Below, one piece after another: positions 1 to 7,209 of a stretch of DNA of 15,467 nt. The stretch lies in contig CAIOGK010000104.1 of the NCBI GenBank assembly GCA_903857815.1, positions 1 through 15,467 of the forward strand, written 5' to 3'. The stretch's first letter is position 1. Each line of letters starts with the position of its first letter. A program made the translations under genes and the position numbers. The notes beneath the pieces were generated by a model. That model saw only the letters and a list, made by a program, of their open reading frames with translations, made no database searches and was not told the DNA's origin. The DNA is from Candidatus Falkowiibacteriota bacterium (GTDB lineage: Bacteria; Patescibacteriota; Patescibacteriia; Patescibacteriales; UBA12465).

Positions 1-135
1 AGCAATACCGCACACAAGAAGCTAATAAAAAAGATGCTATTAAGCGCTTACATGAGATTATTAAATAGCATGGTTGGTCGCGAACTTAAAATGGTTGAAA
101 TGAAAGAAGAAATAAAAAAAATGAAAAATCAGTAG
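1..135 (+). CDS. 3' end of a PAS/sensor-kinase-type protein, apparently frameshifted
   Basis: Only the C-terminus is inside the window. Reading from base 70 to the TAG at 133-135 gives MVGRELKMVEMKEEIKKMKN followed by Q. From memory, this matches a short coiled-coil tail found at the end of many PAS/GAF sensor proteins and kinases, especially in Patescibacteria. The best-looking upstream frame is a different one: the frame starting at base 3 encodes a charged, helical stretch ending KRLHEIIK and stops at the TAG at 66-68. The frame that continues without a break from base 1 encodes an unconvincing, non-charged stretch before the motif. A +1 shift at AAA-TAG-C (63-69) would join the two good halves. 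It could be a decayed gene, a sequencing error or a programmed shift. The family call rests on about 20 residues, so it is tentative. Confidence 0.4.
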   Translation, partial: SNTAHKKLIKKMLLSAYMRLLNSMVGRELKMVEMKEEIKKMKNQ

Positions 136-160
136 CTAGTTGAATTAGTGCTTAAATTAT

Positions 161-1186
161 ATGCCAAATAAAATTAAAGTTGCTTTTTTTGAATTGGAAA
201 AATGGGAGGAAAAATATATTCTTAGCCATTTAGCTAAAGATAAAACCTTGTTATTAGAATTTCATGATACGCCGGTTAAAAAAAATTCTAAAAATTTAAG
301 TGAGGTTGATATTTTATCAGCCTTTATTTATTCTCCGATTGATAAAGAGACTCTAGTAAAATTACCAAAATTGAAAATGATAGCGACTATGTCAACCGGT
401 TTTGATCATATTGATTTAGAGGCTTGTAAGGCCAGAAAAATAAAAGTAAGTAATGTTCCTTTTTATGGCGAAAATACCGTTGCGGAGCATACACTAGCTC
501 TACTATTGGCGCTATCACGCAAGCTTCTTCCTTCTGTTGAAAGAGCGAGAACCGGAAATTTTTCTTTAGATGGCTTACGCGGGTTTGACCTTAAAGATAA
601 AATTATCGGGTTAGTCGGTTTAGGCCATATTGGTTCAAAATTTGCTAGCATAGTTTCCAGTTTAGGAATGAAGATATTGGTTCATGATTTAAAGCCAAAT
701 AAAGACTTGATAAAGTCTTTGGGAGTTAAATATGTTTCTCTTGATTATCTATTAGCTAATTCGGATATTATTAGTTTGCATGTTCCATATAATAAGGCAA
801 CTCATCATTTAATCAACCACGATAATATAAAATTAATAAAAAAAGGAGCTTATTTAATTAATACTTCTCGCGGTGGCCTGGTAGAATCCTCCGCTTTACT
901 TAAAGCACTTGATAAAGGAATTTTAGCTGGGGCCGGTTTGGATGTTCTAGAGGAAGAAGGTTTTATTAAAGAAGAAAAAGAATTATTGTCTAAAACGTTT
1001 AATAGTAAAATTGATTTAAAAACTGTTTTACGTAATCATCTTTTGTTACAAAATTCTAAGGTTATAATTACTCCTCATAACGCTTTTAATTCCCACGAAG
1101 CTTTAATCAGGATTTTAGATACAACGATCGAAAATATATTGGCTTATAAAAAAAATAAGCCAATTAACCTAGTTACCAGTCTATAA
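161..1186 (+). CDS. D-isomer-specific 2-hydroxyacid dehydrogenase (D-lactate dehydrogenase-like)
   Basis: A cytoplasmic NAD-dependent dehydrogenase that interconverts a 2-keto acid and a D-2-hydroxy acid; in a fermentative small-genome cell, pyruvate to D-lactate is a plausible use. Residues 1-100 form the substrate-domain start. The segment NTVAEHTLALLLAL (105-118) is the family's hinge helix. The Rossmann glycine motif GLGHIG is at 153-158, and Asp176 at the end of the second strand favours NAD over NADP. The catalytic set is visible: Arg237 in NTSRG, a Glu within 264-266 (DVLEEE) and His306 in TPHNA. At 341 residues the length is normal for the family. The ATG sits 25 nt after the preceding stop with no Shine-Dalgarno site, only an A/T-rich leader. 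Substrate specificity (lactate, phosphoglycerate or another) cannot be read from the sequence. Confidence 0.93.
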   Translation: MPNKIKVAFFELEKWEEKYILSHLAKDKTLLLEFHDTPVKKNSKNLSEVDILSAFIYSPIDKETLVKLPKLKMIATMSTGFDHIDLEACKARKIKVSNVPFYGENTVAEHTLALLLALSRKLLPSVERARTGNFSLDGLRGFDLKDKIIGLVGLGHIGSKFASIVSSLGMKILVHDLKPNKDLIKSLGVKYVSLDYLLANSDIISLHVPYNKATHHLINHDNIKLIKKGAYLINTSRGGLVESSALLKALDKGILAGAGLDVLEEEGFIKEEKELLSKTFNSKIDLKTVLRNHLLLQNSKVIITPHNAFNSHEALIRILDTTIENILAYKKNKPINLVTSL

Positions 1187-1194
1187 AATTCTGA

Positions 1195-1236
1195 CAATAT
1201 TAGTTTTTAGGTTGATATTGAAAAAATATTGTTTTT
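1195..1236 (+). terminator. Possible A/T-rich intrinsic terminator after the dehydrogenase
   Basis: CAATATT (1195-1201) pairs with AATATTG (1225-1231), with further T/A pairing possible inside, and five T residues follow (1232-1236). The stem is almost entirely A/T and the arms are far apart. The element also overlaps a candidate asnS promoter, so it is a weak call. Confidence 0.3.
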
Positions 1237-1246
1237 GTATTAAGAT
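1218..1246 (+). promoter_or_regulatory. Candidate promoter for asnS
   Basis: TTGAAA (1218-1223), a 17-nt spacer, then TAAGAT (1241-1246). Transcription would start near 1253, leaving a leader of about 27 nt before the asnS ATG. The -10 match is only 4 of 6; GATAAT at 1244-1249 is an alternative -10. Confidence 0.35.
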
Positions 1247-1279
1247 AATGGCATTAGTTTAATAAAATAGTAAAAATAT

Positions 1280-2674
1280 ATGGCTTATACGGATATTAAA
1301 TCGCTTCATCGCGAAACTGCTAAATTTTTAGGGAAGGAAGTTAAGGTTGGCGCTTGGGTGAGAACGGTTAGAAGTTCTAAAGAATTTGGTTTTATTGAAG
1401 TAAATGACGGGACTTTTTTTAAAGGATTGCAGGTTGTTTTTGATACTAATTTAGAAAATTTCAGTGAAATTGAAAAATTAACAATCGGCTCTGCTTTAGA
1501 AGTAGTTGGTATTTTATCGGAATCGCCTGCTGCCGGTCAGACTTTTGAACTTAAGGCAAAAAATATTACCGTAATCAATTTAGCAGCGGCTGATTATCCT
1601 CTACAAAAAAAGAGCCATAGTTTTGAATTTTTAAGAACCATCGCTCATTTACGTGGACGCAGCAATACTTTTTCGGCAGTTTTTCGTTTGCGCTCGGCGT
1701 TAAGTTTTGCCATCCATAAATTTTTTCAAGAAGAAGGTTTTTCTTATATTCATACGCCGATAATTTCTGGAAGTGATGCGGAAGGAGCGGGGGAAATGTT
1801 TAACATTACAACTTTTGATTTAAAAAAAGGCGCGCCCAAATTACCATCCGGAGAAATTGATTATGCTCAAGATTTTTTTGGCAAGAAAGTCGGATTAACA
1901 GTTAGTGGTCAACTTGAAGCTGAAGCCTTAGTTATGGGTTTAAATCGAGTTTATACTTTTGGTCCAACTTTTAGAGCGGAAAATTCTAACACTACTCGTC
2001 ATGCTTGTGAATTCTGGATGATGGAACCGGAAATGGCTTTTGCTGATTTAAATGATGATATGAATTTAGCGGAAAAAATGATTAAATATTTAATTGCTTA
2101 TATTTTGAAAGAACTTCCTGAAGAAATGGAATTTTTTAATAAGTTTATCGATACGGGCTTAATGGAAAAATTAAATAATATTTTAAATTCAGAATTTGTT
2201 CGTTTACCTTATACGGAAGCGATTGATTTACTTATTAATAGCGGCGAAAAATTTGCTTATCCGGTTTCTTGGGGAATTGATTTACAAACGGAACATGAAA
2301 GATATATTACCGAAAAGATTTTTGGTAAGCCAGTTTTCCTAACCGATTATCCTAAAGATATTAAAGCCTTTTATATGCGCCAGAACGACGACGGGAAAAC
2401 GGTCGCGGCGATGGATTTACTTGTTCCGGGGATTGGAGAAATTATTGGCGGTAGCCAAAGGGAAGAGCGACTTGATGTTTTAGAAAATCGCATCAAAGAA
2501 TTGAATATGAACTTGGAAGATTATAATTGGTATTTAGATACGAGAAAATATGGCGCGATGAAACATGCTGGTTTTGGGCTTGGCTTCGAAAGGGCAATTA
2601 TGTATTTTTCCGGAATGGCCAATATTCGCGATGTGATTCCTTTTCCGAGAACGCCAAAAAATGCTGAATTTTAA
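1280..2674 (+). CDS. asnS: Asparaginyl-tRNA synthetase (class IIb)
   Basis: Charges tRNA-Asn with asparagine in the cytoplasm, so this organism has the direct route to Asn-tRNA. The N-terminal OB-fold anticodon-binding domain covers about residues 20-100, with GAWVRTVRSSKEFGF at its start. The catalytic core carries motif 1 (around HTPIISGSDAEGAGEMF, 158-174), motif 2 (TFGPTFRAENSNTTRHACEF, 226-245, Arg232) and motif 3 (GFGLGFERAIMYFSG, 431-445, Arg438). The C-terminal RDVIPFPRTPKNAEF ending is the AsnRS signature that separates it from AspRS. At 464 residues it is full length (E. coli AsnRS is 466). A small unknown gene follows after 50 nt and they share the terminator at 3032-3071, so they are probably co-transcribed. 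Confidence 0.97.
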   Translation: MAYTDIKSLHRETAKFLGKEVKVGAWVRTVRSSKEFGFIEVNDGTFFKGLQVVFDTNLENFSEIEKLTIGSALEVVGILSESPAAGQTFELKAKNITVINLAAADYPLQKKSHSFEFLRTIAHLRGRSNTFSAVFRLRSALSFAIHKFFQEEGFSYIHTPIISGSDAEGAGEMFNITTFDLKKGAPKLPSGEIDYAQDFFGKKVGLTVSGQLEAEALVMGLNRVYTFGPTFRAENSNTTRHACEFWMMEPEMAFADLNDDMNLAEKMIKYLIAYILKELPEEMEFFNKFIDTGLMEKLNNILNSEFVRLPYTEAIDLLINSGEKFAYPVSWGIDLQTEHERYITEKIFGKPVFLTDYPKDIKAFYMRQNDDGKTVAAMDLLVPGIGEIIGGSQREERLDVLENRIKELNMNLEDYNWYLDTRKYGAMKHAGFGLGFERAIMYFSGMANIRDVIPFPRTPKNAEF

Positions 2675-2724
2675 ATTTAATAAATAGTAAATTTATATAG
2701 TTGAACTTTTAAAAAGTAGAAATC

Positions 2725-3027
2725 ATGAGTACAGAAATTGCTTGGTTTGTTGAGCCGGAAGATGCTCACACTAATGGCATAATCGCAAAGCGGTTATTGG
2801 AACTTAGTCAGTTAGAAGAAAACGTTTCGCTATTCGATAATGAAGGTAATGAACATTCTGTTTTTCGTGTCGAAAAATATGATTTCATCACACACCTTTA
2901 TAAGGATAAGAACAATTCGCAGTTGCGTTTTAAAGTTTTTTCCCAAAAAGGCAAGAATGCGAAGCTACAGCTTTGGACACTTGGTGTTAAAAAGCCGGTT
3001 GTGGTTAAGAAAAAAGAAAAACAATAG
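2725..3027 (+). CDS. Small conserved-looking protein of unknown function
   Basis: I do not recognise this 100-residue protein. It has no signal peptide or membrane segment and so is presumably cytoplasmic. The sequence is mixed alpha/beta in character, begins MSTEIAWFVEPEDAHTNGII, and ends in a lysine-rich tail (KKPVVVKKKEKQ) that could touch nucleic acid or be disordered. It is preferred over the overlapping frame at 2840-3112 because its codon use is balanced, its end fits the terminator directly downstream, and the overlapping frame reads through that terminator. It lies 50 nt behind asnS with no terminator between, which suggests shared transcription but says nothing firm about function. 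A role near translation would be guesswork. Confidence 0.7.
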   Translation: MSTEIAWFVEPEDAHTNGIIAKRLLELSQLEENVSLFDNEGNEHSVFRVEKYDFITHLYKDKNNSQLRFKVFSQKGKNAKLQLWTLGVKKPVVVKKKEKQ

Positions 3028-3031
3028 AATT

Positions 3032-3071
3032 AAGGGGAGGCAAAAACAGCCTCCTTTTGTTTTTTGTTTTT
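3032..3071 (+). terminator. Intrinsic terminator after the asnS operon
   Basis: GGAGGC (3036-3041) pairs with GCCTCC (3049-3054) around a 7-nt A-rich loop. The stem is extended by G-U and A-T pairs outward to 3032. A long T-rich run follows (3055-3071, interrupted by two G). Confidence 0.88.
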
Positions 3072-3092
3072 ATAGGTGTTTTCTGCTAGAAT
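3064..3092 (+). promoter_or_regulatory. Promoter for the alpha/beta hydrolase gene (extended -10)
   Basis: TTGTTT (3064-3069), 17-nt spacer, TAGAAT (3087-3092) with TG one base upstream (3084-3085), making an extended -10. The expected start is near 3099, giving about 26 nt of leader. The -35 overlaps the T-tract of the previous terminator. Confidence 0.5.
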
Positions 3093-3124
3093 TTAAATAT
3101 TGGGATAAATAAAAGTATAAAAAT

Positions 3125-4003
3125 ATGGAAGCTAGAGTTATCAAAATTATTACGCCAAAAAATATCGCTTTGCACGGCTTTATTTTTGGACCAAAAAAAG
3201 TAAAGACAATTTATATTATTCTTCACGGTTTAAGTGGAAATCTTTTTTCGCGAATAGAATTAGCAGAAAAAATGGTAGCTGATGATGCCGCGGTTTTAGT
3301 TTTTAATAACCGTGGTTTTGGCCTGGTTAATCAATTTAGAAAAATAAATCCACATCAACTAGATGAATACGAATCAATTTTAATTGGTCAGGCACATGAA
3401 GTTTTTGAAGATTGTATTGATGATATAGACGGGGTAATAAATACCGCGCTTAAATTTGGTTATAAAAAAGTTGTTTTAGTTGGTCATTCAACTGGTTGCA
3501 ATAAAGCAGCTTATTATCTTTCTCGGAAAAATCCTGTCTGTGTTCCCGGAGCTGTGCTTCTAGCGCCGATGAGTGATTATGCTGATACGGTAAAATTTAC
3601 TAATCCTAAAATATTTAACCGCGCGTTAAAGGAAGCGAGAAAGTTAGTCGCGGCCGGAAAACCAGGGGCGCTTTTACCAGAAACATACTGGGCTAGGCCG
3701 GTTGACGCTCAGAGATTTTTAAGTTTGTTTACGCCGGAAAGCGTAGAAGAAATGTTTAGCTATGCCGTTCCTAATAAAAAGCCGATAATTTTACAAAAAA
3801 TAAAAAAACCACTTTTGGTTATTTTAGCTGGTGAAGATCAATTTACTGATAGACCGATGGTTGAAGTTTTTGCTTGGTTTAAAAAGGCTGTAGCCGGAAA
3901 ATCAACTGAAGTTTTAATGATAAAAAAATCGCTTCATGGATTTAAGGGCTATGAAACGAAAGTAAAAAATATTATTTTTGCTTGGACGAAGAAATTGAAA
4001 TAA
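3125..4003 (+). CDS. Alpha/beta-hydrolase fold protein (serine esterase/lipase-like)
   Basis: A cytoplasmic hydrolase of 292 residues with no signal peptide. The oxyanion-hole motif is HGLSGN (34-39) and the strand NNRGFG (61-66) follows. The nucleophile elbow is GHSTG (120-124, Ser122). The likely acid is Asp238 in AGEDQF (Asp242 is the alternative) and the base is His271 in SLHGFKG, so the catalytic triad is intact. The segment between about 150 and 215 is a helical cap; its ARPVDAQRFLSL stretch faintly recalls DUF1749-type hydrolases, but I cannot confirm this. The substrate is unknown; carboxylic ester, thioester or peptide-like bonds are all possible. It has its own promoter and its own terminator, the latter inside the opposing greA gene, so it is probably monocistronic. 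Confidence 0.85.
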   Translation: MEARVIKIITPKNIALHGFIFGPKKVKTIYIILHGLSGNLFSRIELAEKMVADDAAVLVFNNRGFGLVNQFRKINPHQLDEYESILIGQAHEVFEDCIDDIDGVINTALKFGYKKVVLVGHSTGCNKAAYYLSRKNPVCVPGAVLLAPMSDYADTVKFTNPKIFNRALKEARKLVAAGKPGALLPETYWARPVDAQRFLSLFTPESVEEMFSYAVPNKKPIILQKIKKPLLVILAGEDQFTDRPMVEVFAWFKKAVAGKSTEVLMIKKSLHGFKGYETKVKNIIFAWTKKLK

Positions 4004-4023
4004 AGTATCCGCGCCTTATTTCA
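3996..4023. repeat. Inverted repeat at the hydrolase/greA junction
   Basis: TGAAATAA (3996-4003) and TTATTTCA (4016-4023) form an 8-bp perfect inverted repeat with a 12-nt loop. It overlaps the hydrolase stop codon. It might act as a weak terminator for greA on the minus strand, but no clean T-tract follows. Confidence 0.35.
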
Positions 4024-4043
4024 GTTGTCCGATTTTCTCCAGC

Positions 4044-4547
4044 CTATTCTATTTCTAAAATTTTATAGTAAGCCTCCTTATTATCGGCGAGGCTTATTTT
4101 TATAGTTTCACCCTTAGCGCGTGATAGTAAAGCGGCCCCCAAAGGAGAAGAATGGGAAATTGTTCCGCCTCCGGGGTTAGTTTCGGTTGAACCTAAAATT
4201 TGATAAGTTTTAATCTTGCCGTTTATTTCAACTGTTACTCTACTTCCGAGTTGGACGAGGTTACTATTTTTAATCGGCTTAATAATTTCGGCTTTTCCCA
4301 ATAAATCTTCCATTTCTAAAATCCTCTGGTTTAATCCGCGCAAACGCCCTTTGGCAATTTGGTAGCCGGTATTTTCAGAAAAGTCGCCCATTAGTGCTAA
4401 ACGTTTAACTTCTTCAGCTTCACGAGGACGTTTAACTTCTTTCATGAACTTAACTTTTTTTTGAAGCTCGTAATATTTTTCTTGAGTCATCGCTGGGTCT
4501 ACTTTTTCAAATAAACGCGGATCACCTTTTCGAATTGGAGTTTGCAT
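4044..4547 (-). CDS. greA: Transcript cleavage factor, GreA/GreB family
   Basis: Rescues backtracked RNA polymerase by stimulating cleavage of the RNA 3' end through the secondary channel. The N-terminal coiled-coil domain carries the tip motif GDFSEN (54-59), with the acidic Asp55 and Glu58 that hold the catalytic magnesium. It continues as GYQIAKGRLRGLNQRI, which is closer to GreB in the RLR segment. The C-terminal FKBP-like domain has the family signature SHSSPLGAALLSRAKGE (131-147). At 167 residues it is about ten longer than usual: the first 19 residues precede the normal family start, so Met20 (MTQEKYYEL) is an alternative start. The promoter placed just upstream supports the longer form. 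It is transcribed toward the hydrolase gene, whose terminator lies in its coding sequence. Confidence 0.92.
   Translation of the reverse strand: MQTPIRKGDPRLFEKVDPAMTQEKYYELQKKVKFMKEVKRPREAEEVKRLALMGDFSENTGYQIAKGRLRGLNQRILEMEDLLGKAEIIKPIKNSNLVQLGSRVTVEINGKIKTYQILGSTETNPGGGTISHSSPLGAALLSRAKGETIKISLADNKEAYYKILEIE
4069..4101 (+). terminator. Plus-strand terminator of the hydrolase gene, embedded in greA
   Basis: TAAGCCTC (4069-4076) and GAGGCTTA (4089-4096) form a perfect 8-bp stem with a 12-nt loop, followed at once by TTTTT (4097-4101). It is 65 nt past the hydrolase stop and wholly inside the greA coding region on the other strand. In the minus direction there is no T-tract, so it should act on the plus strand only. 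Confidence 0.7.
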
Positions 4548-4561
4548 ATAATTATGCCTTT

Positions 4562-4590
4562 ATCATAGTTAAAAAAAAATATTTAAGCAA
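4562..4590 (-). promoter_or_regulatory. Promoter for greA
   Basis: On the minus strand: TTGCTT (4585-4590), 17-nt spacer rich in A/T, TATGAT (4562-4567, 5 of 6 to consensus). Transcription would begin near 4555, only about 8 nt before the ATG at 4547, giving a very short leader. Confidence 0.6.
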
Positions 4591-4617
4591 GAAAAAGCCC
4601 GGTTTTTAATCGGGCTT
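4591..4617 (-). terminator. Intrinsic terminator of the 334-residue protein gene
   Basis: AAGCCCG (4595-4601) pairs with CGGGCTT (4611-4617). Read on the minus strand, the hairpin is followed by TTTTTC. It sits 20 nt after the stop codon of the upstream minus-strand gene and just before the greA promoter. Confidence 0.85.
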
Positions 4618-4636
4618 AACTATAAACAATTTGTAT

Positions 4637-5641
4637 TTACATTTCATAATTTAATACCTCATTTTCTAACAGGGTTAGAAGTAAGTCGGTATTATCCGCG
4701 AGCTCTTGATACATGTCCCGATATTTTTCTAGGACTTCTATAACTGGAATTTTTTTAGAATCGGCATTAATCATTTTTTTCCCATCGATAATATAAGATA
4801 TTACTACCAACCAGGGAAATTTCTTTTTACCATAATCTAAAATGCAGCTTAAATCCATAAAAGGATTCATTTCTCCAAGATCAAGGTAGCCGACTGGACG
4901 ACCGGCAGATTTAGCTTTCAAAAAAGCGACATGATTATCAATAAAACACTTTTTTATTTTATCTTCATATTCAAACGCTTTATCGACCTCAGTAACCATG
5001 TCATCAAGTAGGGGGTCATTATAACCATTAATCAATTCTTCAATTGAAAGCTGAAAGCTATCTAGATAATAATTTGTCCAATTAAAATTGTTTTCGTCTT
5101 GAGTAGTCCCGGCCGATAAAATGGTTAGATAGCGGTCGGCAAGTTTATTGGAAAAATCAATTTTAGTTATGGAGCGAGCAGCTGCTATCCAGTTATCCGA
5201 AACTTCACATCCGAGTTCTTTTAGTATGTCCAAATATTCTCGATTCGGGAAGACCTTAATTTTATTCGGATATTCATTAACGTAATGTAAGATGCCTTTG
5301 TTCCATTTATGATTATCAAACCAAAGTCTGATATTATTCTTATGATTTTCAAAGAACTTAATTAAATGGTTGCAATCTTCATTATTTGTAGGGTGAATTC
5401 CAAAAAGATATATTTTTTCTTTTTGAAATAGGAGTACTGGATCATCGATATAACCTACTTCGGCCCTCGCGTCCAAAATTTTTTCTTTTTGTTGGTTTAC
5501 AAATTCAGCTAGCTGATACTCGTTTATTTCATTAGGCTCAACTGGGTTCATTATTATTAACTCATTGGGCTTATTTTTTAAAACGGCAGCAATCGGGAAA
5601 ATTAATTCCCATTGATTCGGGTTAAAGAAAATTTTAATCAT
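4637..5641 (-). CDS. Uncharacterised protein, possibly a degenerate DHH-type phosphoesterase
   Basis: I do not recognise this protein with confidence. It has 334 residues, no signal peptide and no membrane segments. It starts MIKIFFNPNQWELIFPIAAV, and the arrangement of an N-terminal alpha/beta half with acidic and histidine clusters, then a C-terminal domain, recalls DHH/DHHA1 phosphoesterases. The stretch RLWFDNHKW (105-113) could be the equivalent of the DHH motif, and the segment around VGYLDLGEMNPFMDLS (250-265) followed by strands could be the DHHA1-like half. If so, the motif is altered (DNH rather than DHH) and the usual DxD motif is not evident, so catalysis is uncertain. It is flanked by its own terminator at 4591-4617 and by a 200-nt divergent region shared with the ECF sigma gene. 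The DHH suggestion is inference only. Confidence 0.6.
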   Translation of the reverse strand: MIKIFFNPNQWELIFPIAAVLKNKPNELIIMNPVEPNEINEYQLAEFVNQQKEKILDARAEVGYIDDPVLLFQKEKIYLFGIHPTNNEDCNHLIKFFENHKNNIRLWFDNHKWNKGILHYVNEYPNKIKVFPNREYLDILKELGCEVSDNWIAAARSITKIDFSNKLADRYLTILSAGTTQDENNFNWTNYYLDSFQLSIEELINGYNDPLLDDMVTEVDKAFEYEDKIKKCFIDNHVAFLKAKSAGRPVGYLDLGEMNPFMDLSCILDYGKKKFPWLVVISYIIDGKKMINADSKKIPVIEVLEKYRDMYQELADNTDLLLTLLENEVLNYEM

Positions 5642-5730
5642 GGCTTATGGATTTAAAATGTTAATTTTTAAAGTTCTTTACGCGGCTCTAACTATAGGAT
5701 AGCTAAGCTTAAGCTCAATTTACAATTTTA

Positions 5731-5760
5731 TTGGCTAAAAGTCAAATTCTTTGTTATATT
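5731..5760 (+). promoter_or_regulatory. Possible housekeeping promoter upstream of the ECF sigma gene
   Basis: TTGGCT (5731-5736), 18-nt spacer, TATATT (5755-5760). This could give basal transcription in addition to the ECF-type promoter downstream. It lies in the 200-nt gap 5642-5841, which otherwise holds short palindromes around 5700-5715 (GCTTAAGC) and no gene. Confidence 0.35.
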
Positions 5761-5788
5761 AATCTAATCACTCGATATTTTAGATAAA

Positions 5789-5814
5789 TGAAGAAAAAAG
5801 TCTAATTAGCGTAT
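5789..5814 (+). promoter_or_regulatory. ECF-type promoter of the sigma factor operon (autoregulatory)
   Basis: TGAAGAAA (5789-5796), 12 nt, GCGTAT (5809-5814). The same two blocks with identical spacing occur at 7210-7235 before the secreted-protein gene. The overall match is 17 of 26 bases, with all 14 block positions identical. The distance to the sigma start codon is 27 nt. A CGTAT-type -10 is typical of ECF-recognised promoters, so I infer self-activation. Confidence 0.65.
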
Positions 5815-5841
5815 ACATTAGAAAGCCTGGAAGCTTATTTT

Positions 5842-6423
5842 ATGATAAATAATTTAGAGCTAGAAAAGAAAACTGATGAAGAGTTGGTAATTATAATTCT
5901 GGAAAACCAGAGCGCTTTTTCTTGCGTAGTTAATCGGTATAAAGATAAATTATTACGATACATTAGACGCATTTCTAATGTTGGCCTAGAAGAAGCTGAA
6001 GATATGTTACAAAATATTTTTATTAAAGTTTATTTAAACCTTAATGAATTTGATGATGGTTTAAAATTTTCTTCTTGGATATATCGTATCGCTCATAACG
6101 AAGTAATTGATAATTATCGCAAGCGAAAAGTGCGACCGCAGTTGCTAGATATTGATATCCAGGATAGCCAGGCTAAAGAGCTCGCGGGAGATACTAATAT
6201 CATTGAAGAATTATCCCGTGAAGAATTAAAGCATGAAGTTTCTGATGCAATTAATAAATTAGATTTAAAATTTCAAGAAATTATAATTTTAAAATATATT
6301 GAAGAAAAAGATTATCAAGAAATTTCCGATATTATTAAAAAACCGCTTGGTACGGTTGCCTCAAGAATGAATAAGGCTAAAGCGGAACTAAAAAAAGTAT
6401 TAGCCAATAAAAATTTCAGTTAA
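5842..6423 (+). CDS. ECF-family RNA polymerase sigma factor (RpoE-like)
   Basis: A 193-residue group 4 sigma factor made of two domains. Region 2 covers about residues 25-95; FSCVVNRYKDKLLRYIRR opens it, EEAEDMLQNIFIKVYLNL is region 2.1-2.3, and FSSWIYRIAHNEVIDNYRKR (73-92) is the -10-reading region 2.4. After an acidic linker, region 4 covers about 130-190, with IKKPLGTVASRMNKAKAELK as the helix-turn-helix that reads the -35. The preceding promoter element is repeated upstream of the secreted-protein gene at 7300, which suggests both are its targets. The next gene begins 4 nt after the stop, a typical place for an anti-sigma partner. Start codon context is A/T-rich with a weak GGAAG about 10 nt upstream. 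Confidence 0.95.
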   Translation: MINNLELEKKTDEELVIIILENQSAFSCVVNRYKDKLLRYIRRISNVGLEEAEDMLQNIFIKVYLNLNEFDDGLKFSSWIYRIAHNEVIDNYRKRKVRPQLLDIDIQDSQAKELAGDTNIIEELSREELKHEVSDAINKLDLKFQEIIILKYIEEKDYQEISDIIKKPLGTVASRMNKAKAELKKVLANKNFS

Positions 6424-6427
6424 ATAT

Positions 6428-7201
6428 ATGGAAATCAAAAATCTCGACGAAAAAATATTACAACAGTTACAAGCACATAAAATTAAGCCCAAGGGACGTT
6501 GGTATTTTTTGTTAAAAAATTACTCTATTTGGTTTGTAGGAATCCTTGCTTTATTAGCTGCGGGGACTGCCGTTTCGATTATGATTTATTTTTTTCGATA
6601 TAGCGATTTCGGTATGAGAGGGGAAATAAATAAGAGCTGGGCGGAAATGTTAATTTTAACCATGCCCTATCTTTGGATATTATTTTTAGGAATTTTTGTT
6701 TTTGTCATATATTATAATTTAAAACATACTAAAACAGGATATCGTTACCCAATTTGGCTAATCATTACTGTCGCGGTTTCGGCTAGTATTTTTTTAGGAG
6801 GTTTCTTTACTTTAATTGGCTGGGGAGAAGAGCTGGATGAAATGTTAGAAAAACAAACGCCGGTTTATGGCCAGATGATGAATCCTCATATTGCTTTTTG
6901 GTCAAATCCTGAAGAAGGAAGATTGTTGGGGATTACCTCTTCGCCGCTTAAAGATAATGAATTTAATTTAGTTGATAAAGATGATAAGGAGTGGACCATT
7001 GTAACTCGAGAAGAAGACGAAAAATTTATGATTGTTATCGGTCAGCCTATTCGTTTATTGGGAGAAAAAAAATCAGATACTCGATTTGAAGTTATTAGAA
7101 TTATGCCGATGATGCCGGGTAGAGGCTTCTTTAAACATATGGGTCCAGGACGGCCAAATATGTCTCCGCCGATGATGTCGCCGATACCAATGACGAGATA
7201 A
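6428..7201 (+). CDS. Three-helix membrane protein with methionine-rich external tail; candidate anti-sigma/metal sensor
   Basis: No named family is certain. The first 32 residues are basic and cytoplasmic (LDEKILQQLQAHKIKPKGRW). Membrane helices follow at about 33-56, 74-96 and 108-131; the positive-inside rule puts the N-terminus in the cytoplasm and residues 132-257 outside. That outer part has a small strand-rich segment (RLLGITSSPLKDNEFNLVD... to about 224) and then a tail with eight methionines and one histidine in the last 34 residues (motifs IMPMMPG, KHMGPGRPNM, PPMM), a composition typical of Cu(I) binding. It is co-transcribed with the sigma factor, 4 nt behind it. I infer that it holds the sigma factor at the membrane and releases it on an external signal, perhaps metal. 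The short N-terminus lacks a recognisable zinc anti-sigma motif, so this is not proven. Confidence 0.75.
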   Translation: MEIKNLDEKILQQLQAHKIKPKGRWYFLLKNYSIWFVGILALLAAGTAVSIMIYFFRYSDFGMRGEINKSWAEMLILTMPYLWILFLGIFVFVIYYNLKHTKTGYRYPIWLIITVAVSASIFLGGFFTLIGWGEELDEMLEKQTPVYGQMMNPHIAFWSNPEEGRLLGITSSPLKDNEFNLVDKDDKEWTIVTREEDEKFMIVIGQPIRLLGEKKSDTRFEVIRIMPMMPGRGFFKHMGPGRPNMSPPMMSPIPMTR

Positions 7202-7209
7202 TTATAGAT

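Noticed and set aside
463..651. Minus-strand open frame inside the dehydrogenase
   Set aside because: Antisense to the conserved hinge and Rossmann segments.
2840..3112. Open frame of 90 codons overlapping the 100-residue protein gene
   Set aside because: It reads through the strong terminator at 3032-3071, has a Phe/Cys/Lys-heavy composition and overlaps a better frame.
5642..5841. tRNA or small RNA gene in the 200-nt gap
   Set aside because: No cloverleaf, no TTCGA-type T-loop and no terminator; the gap is explained by promoter elements.
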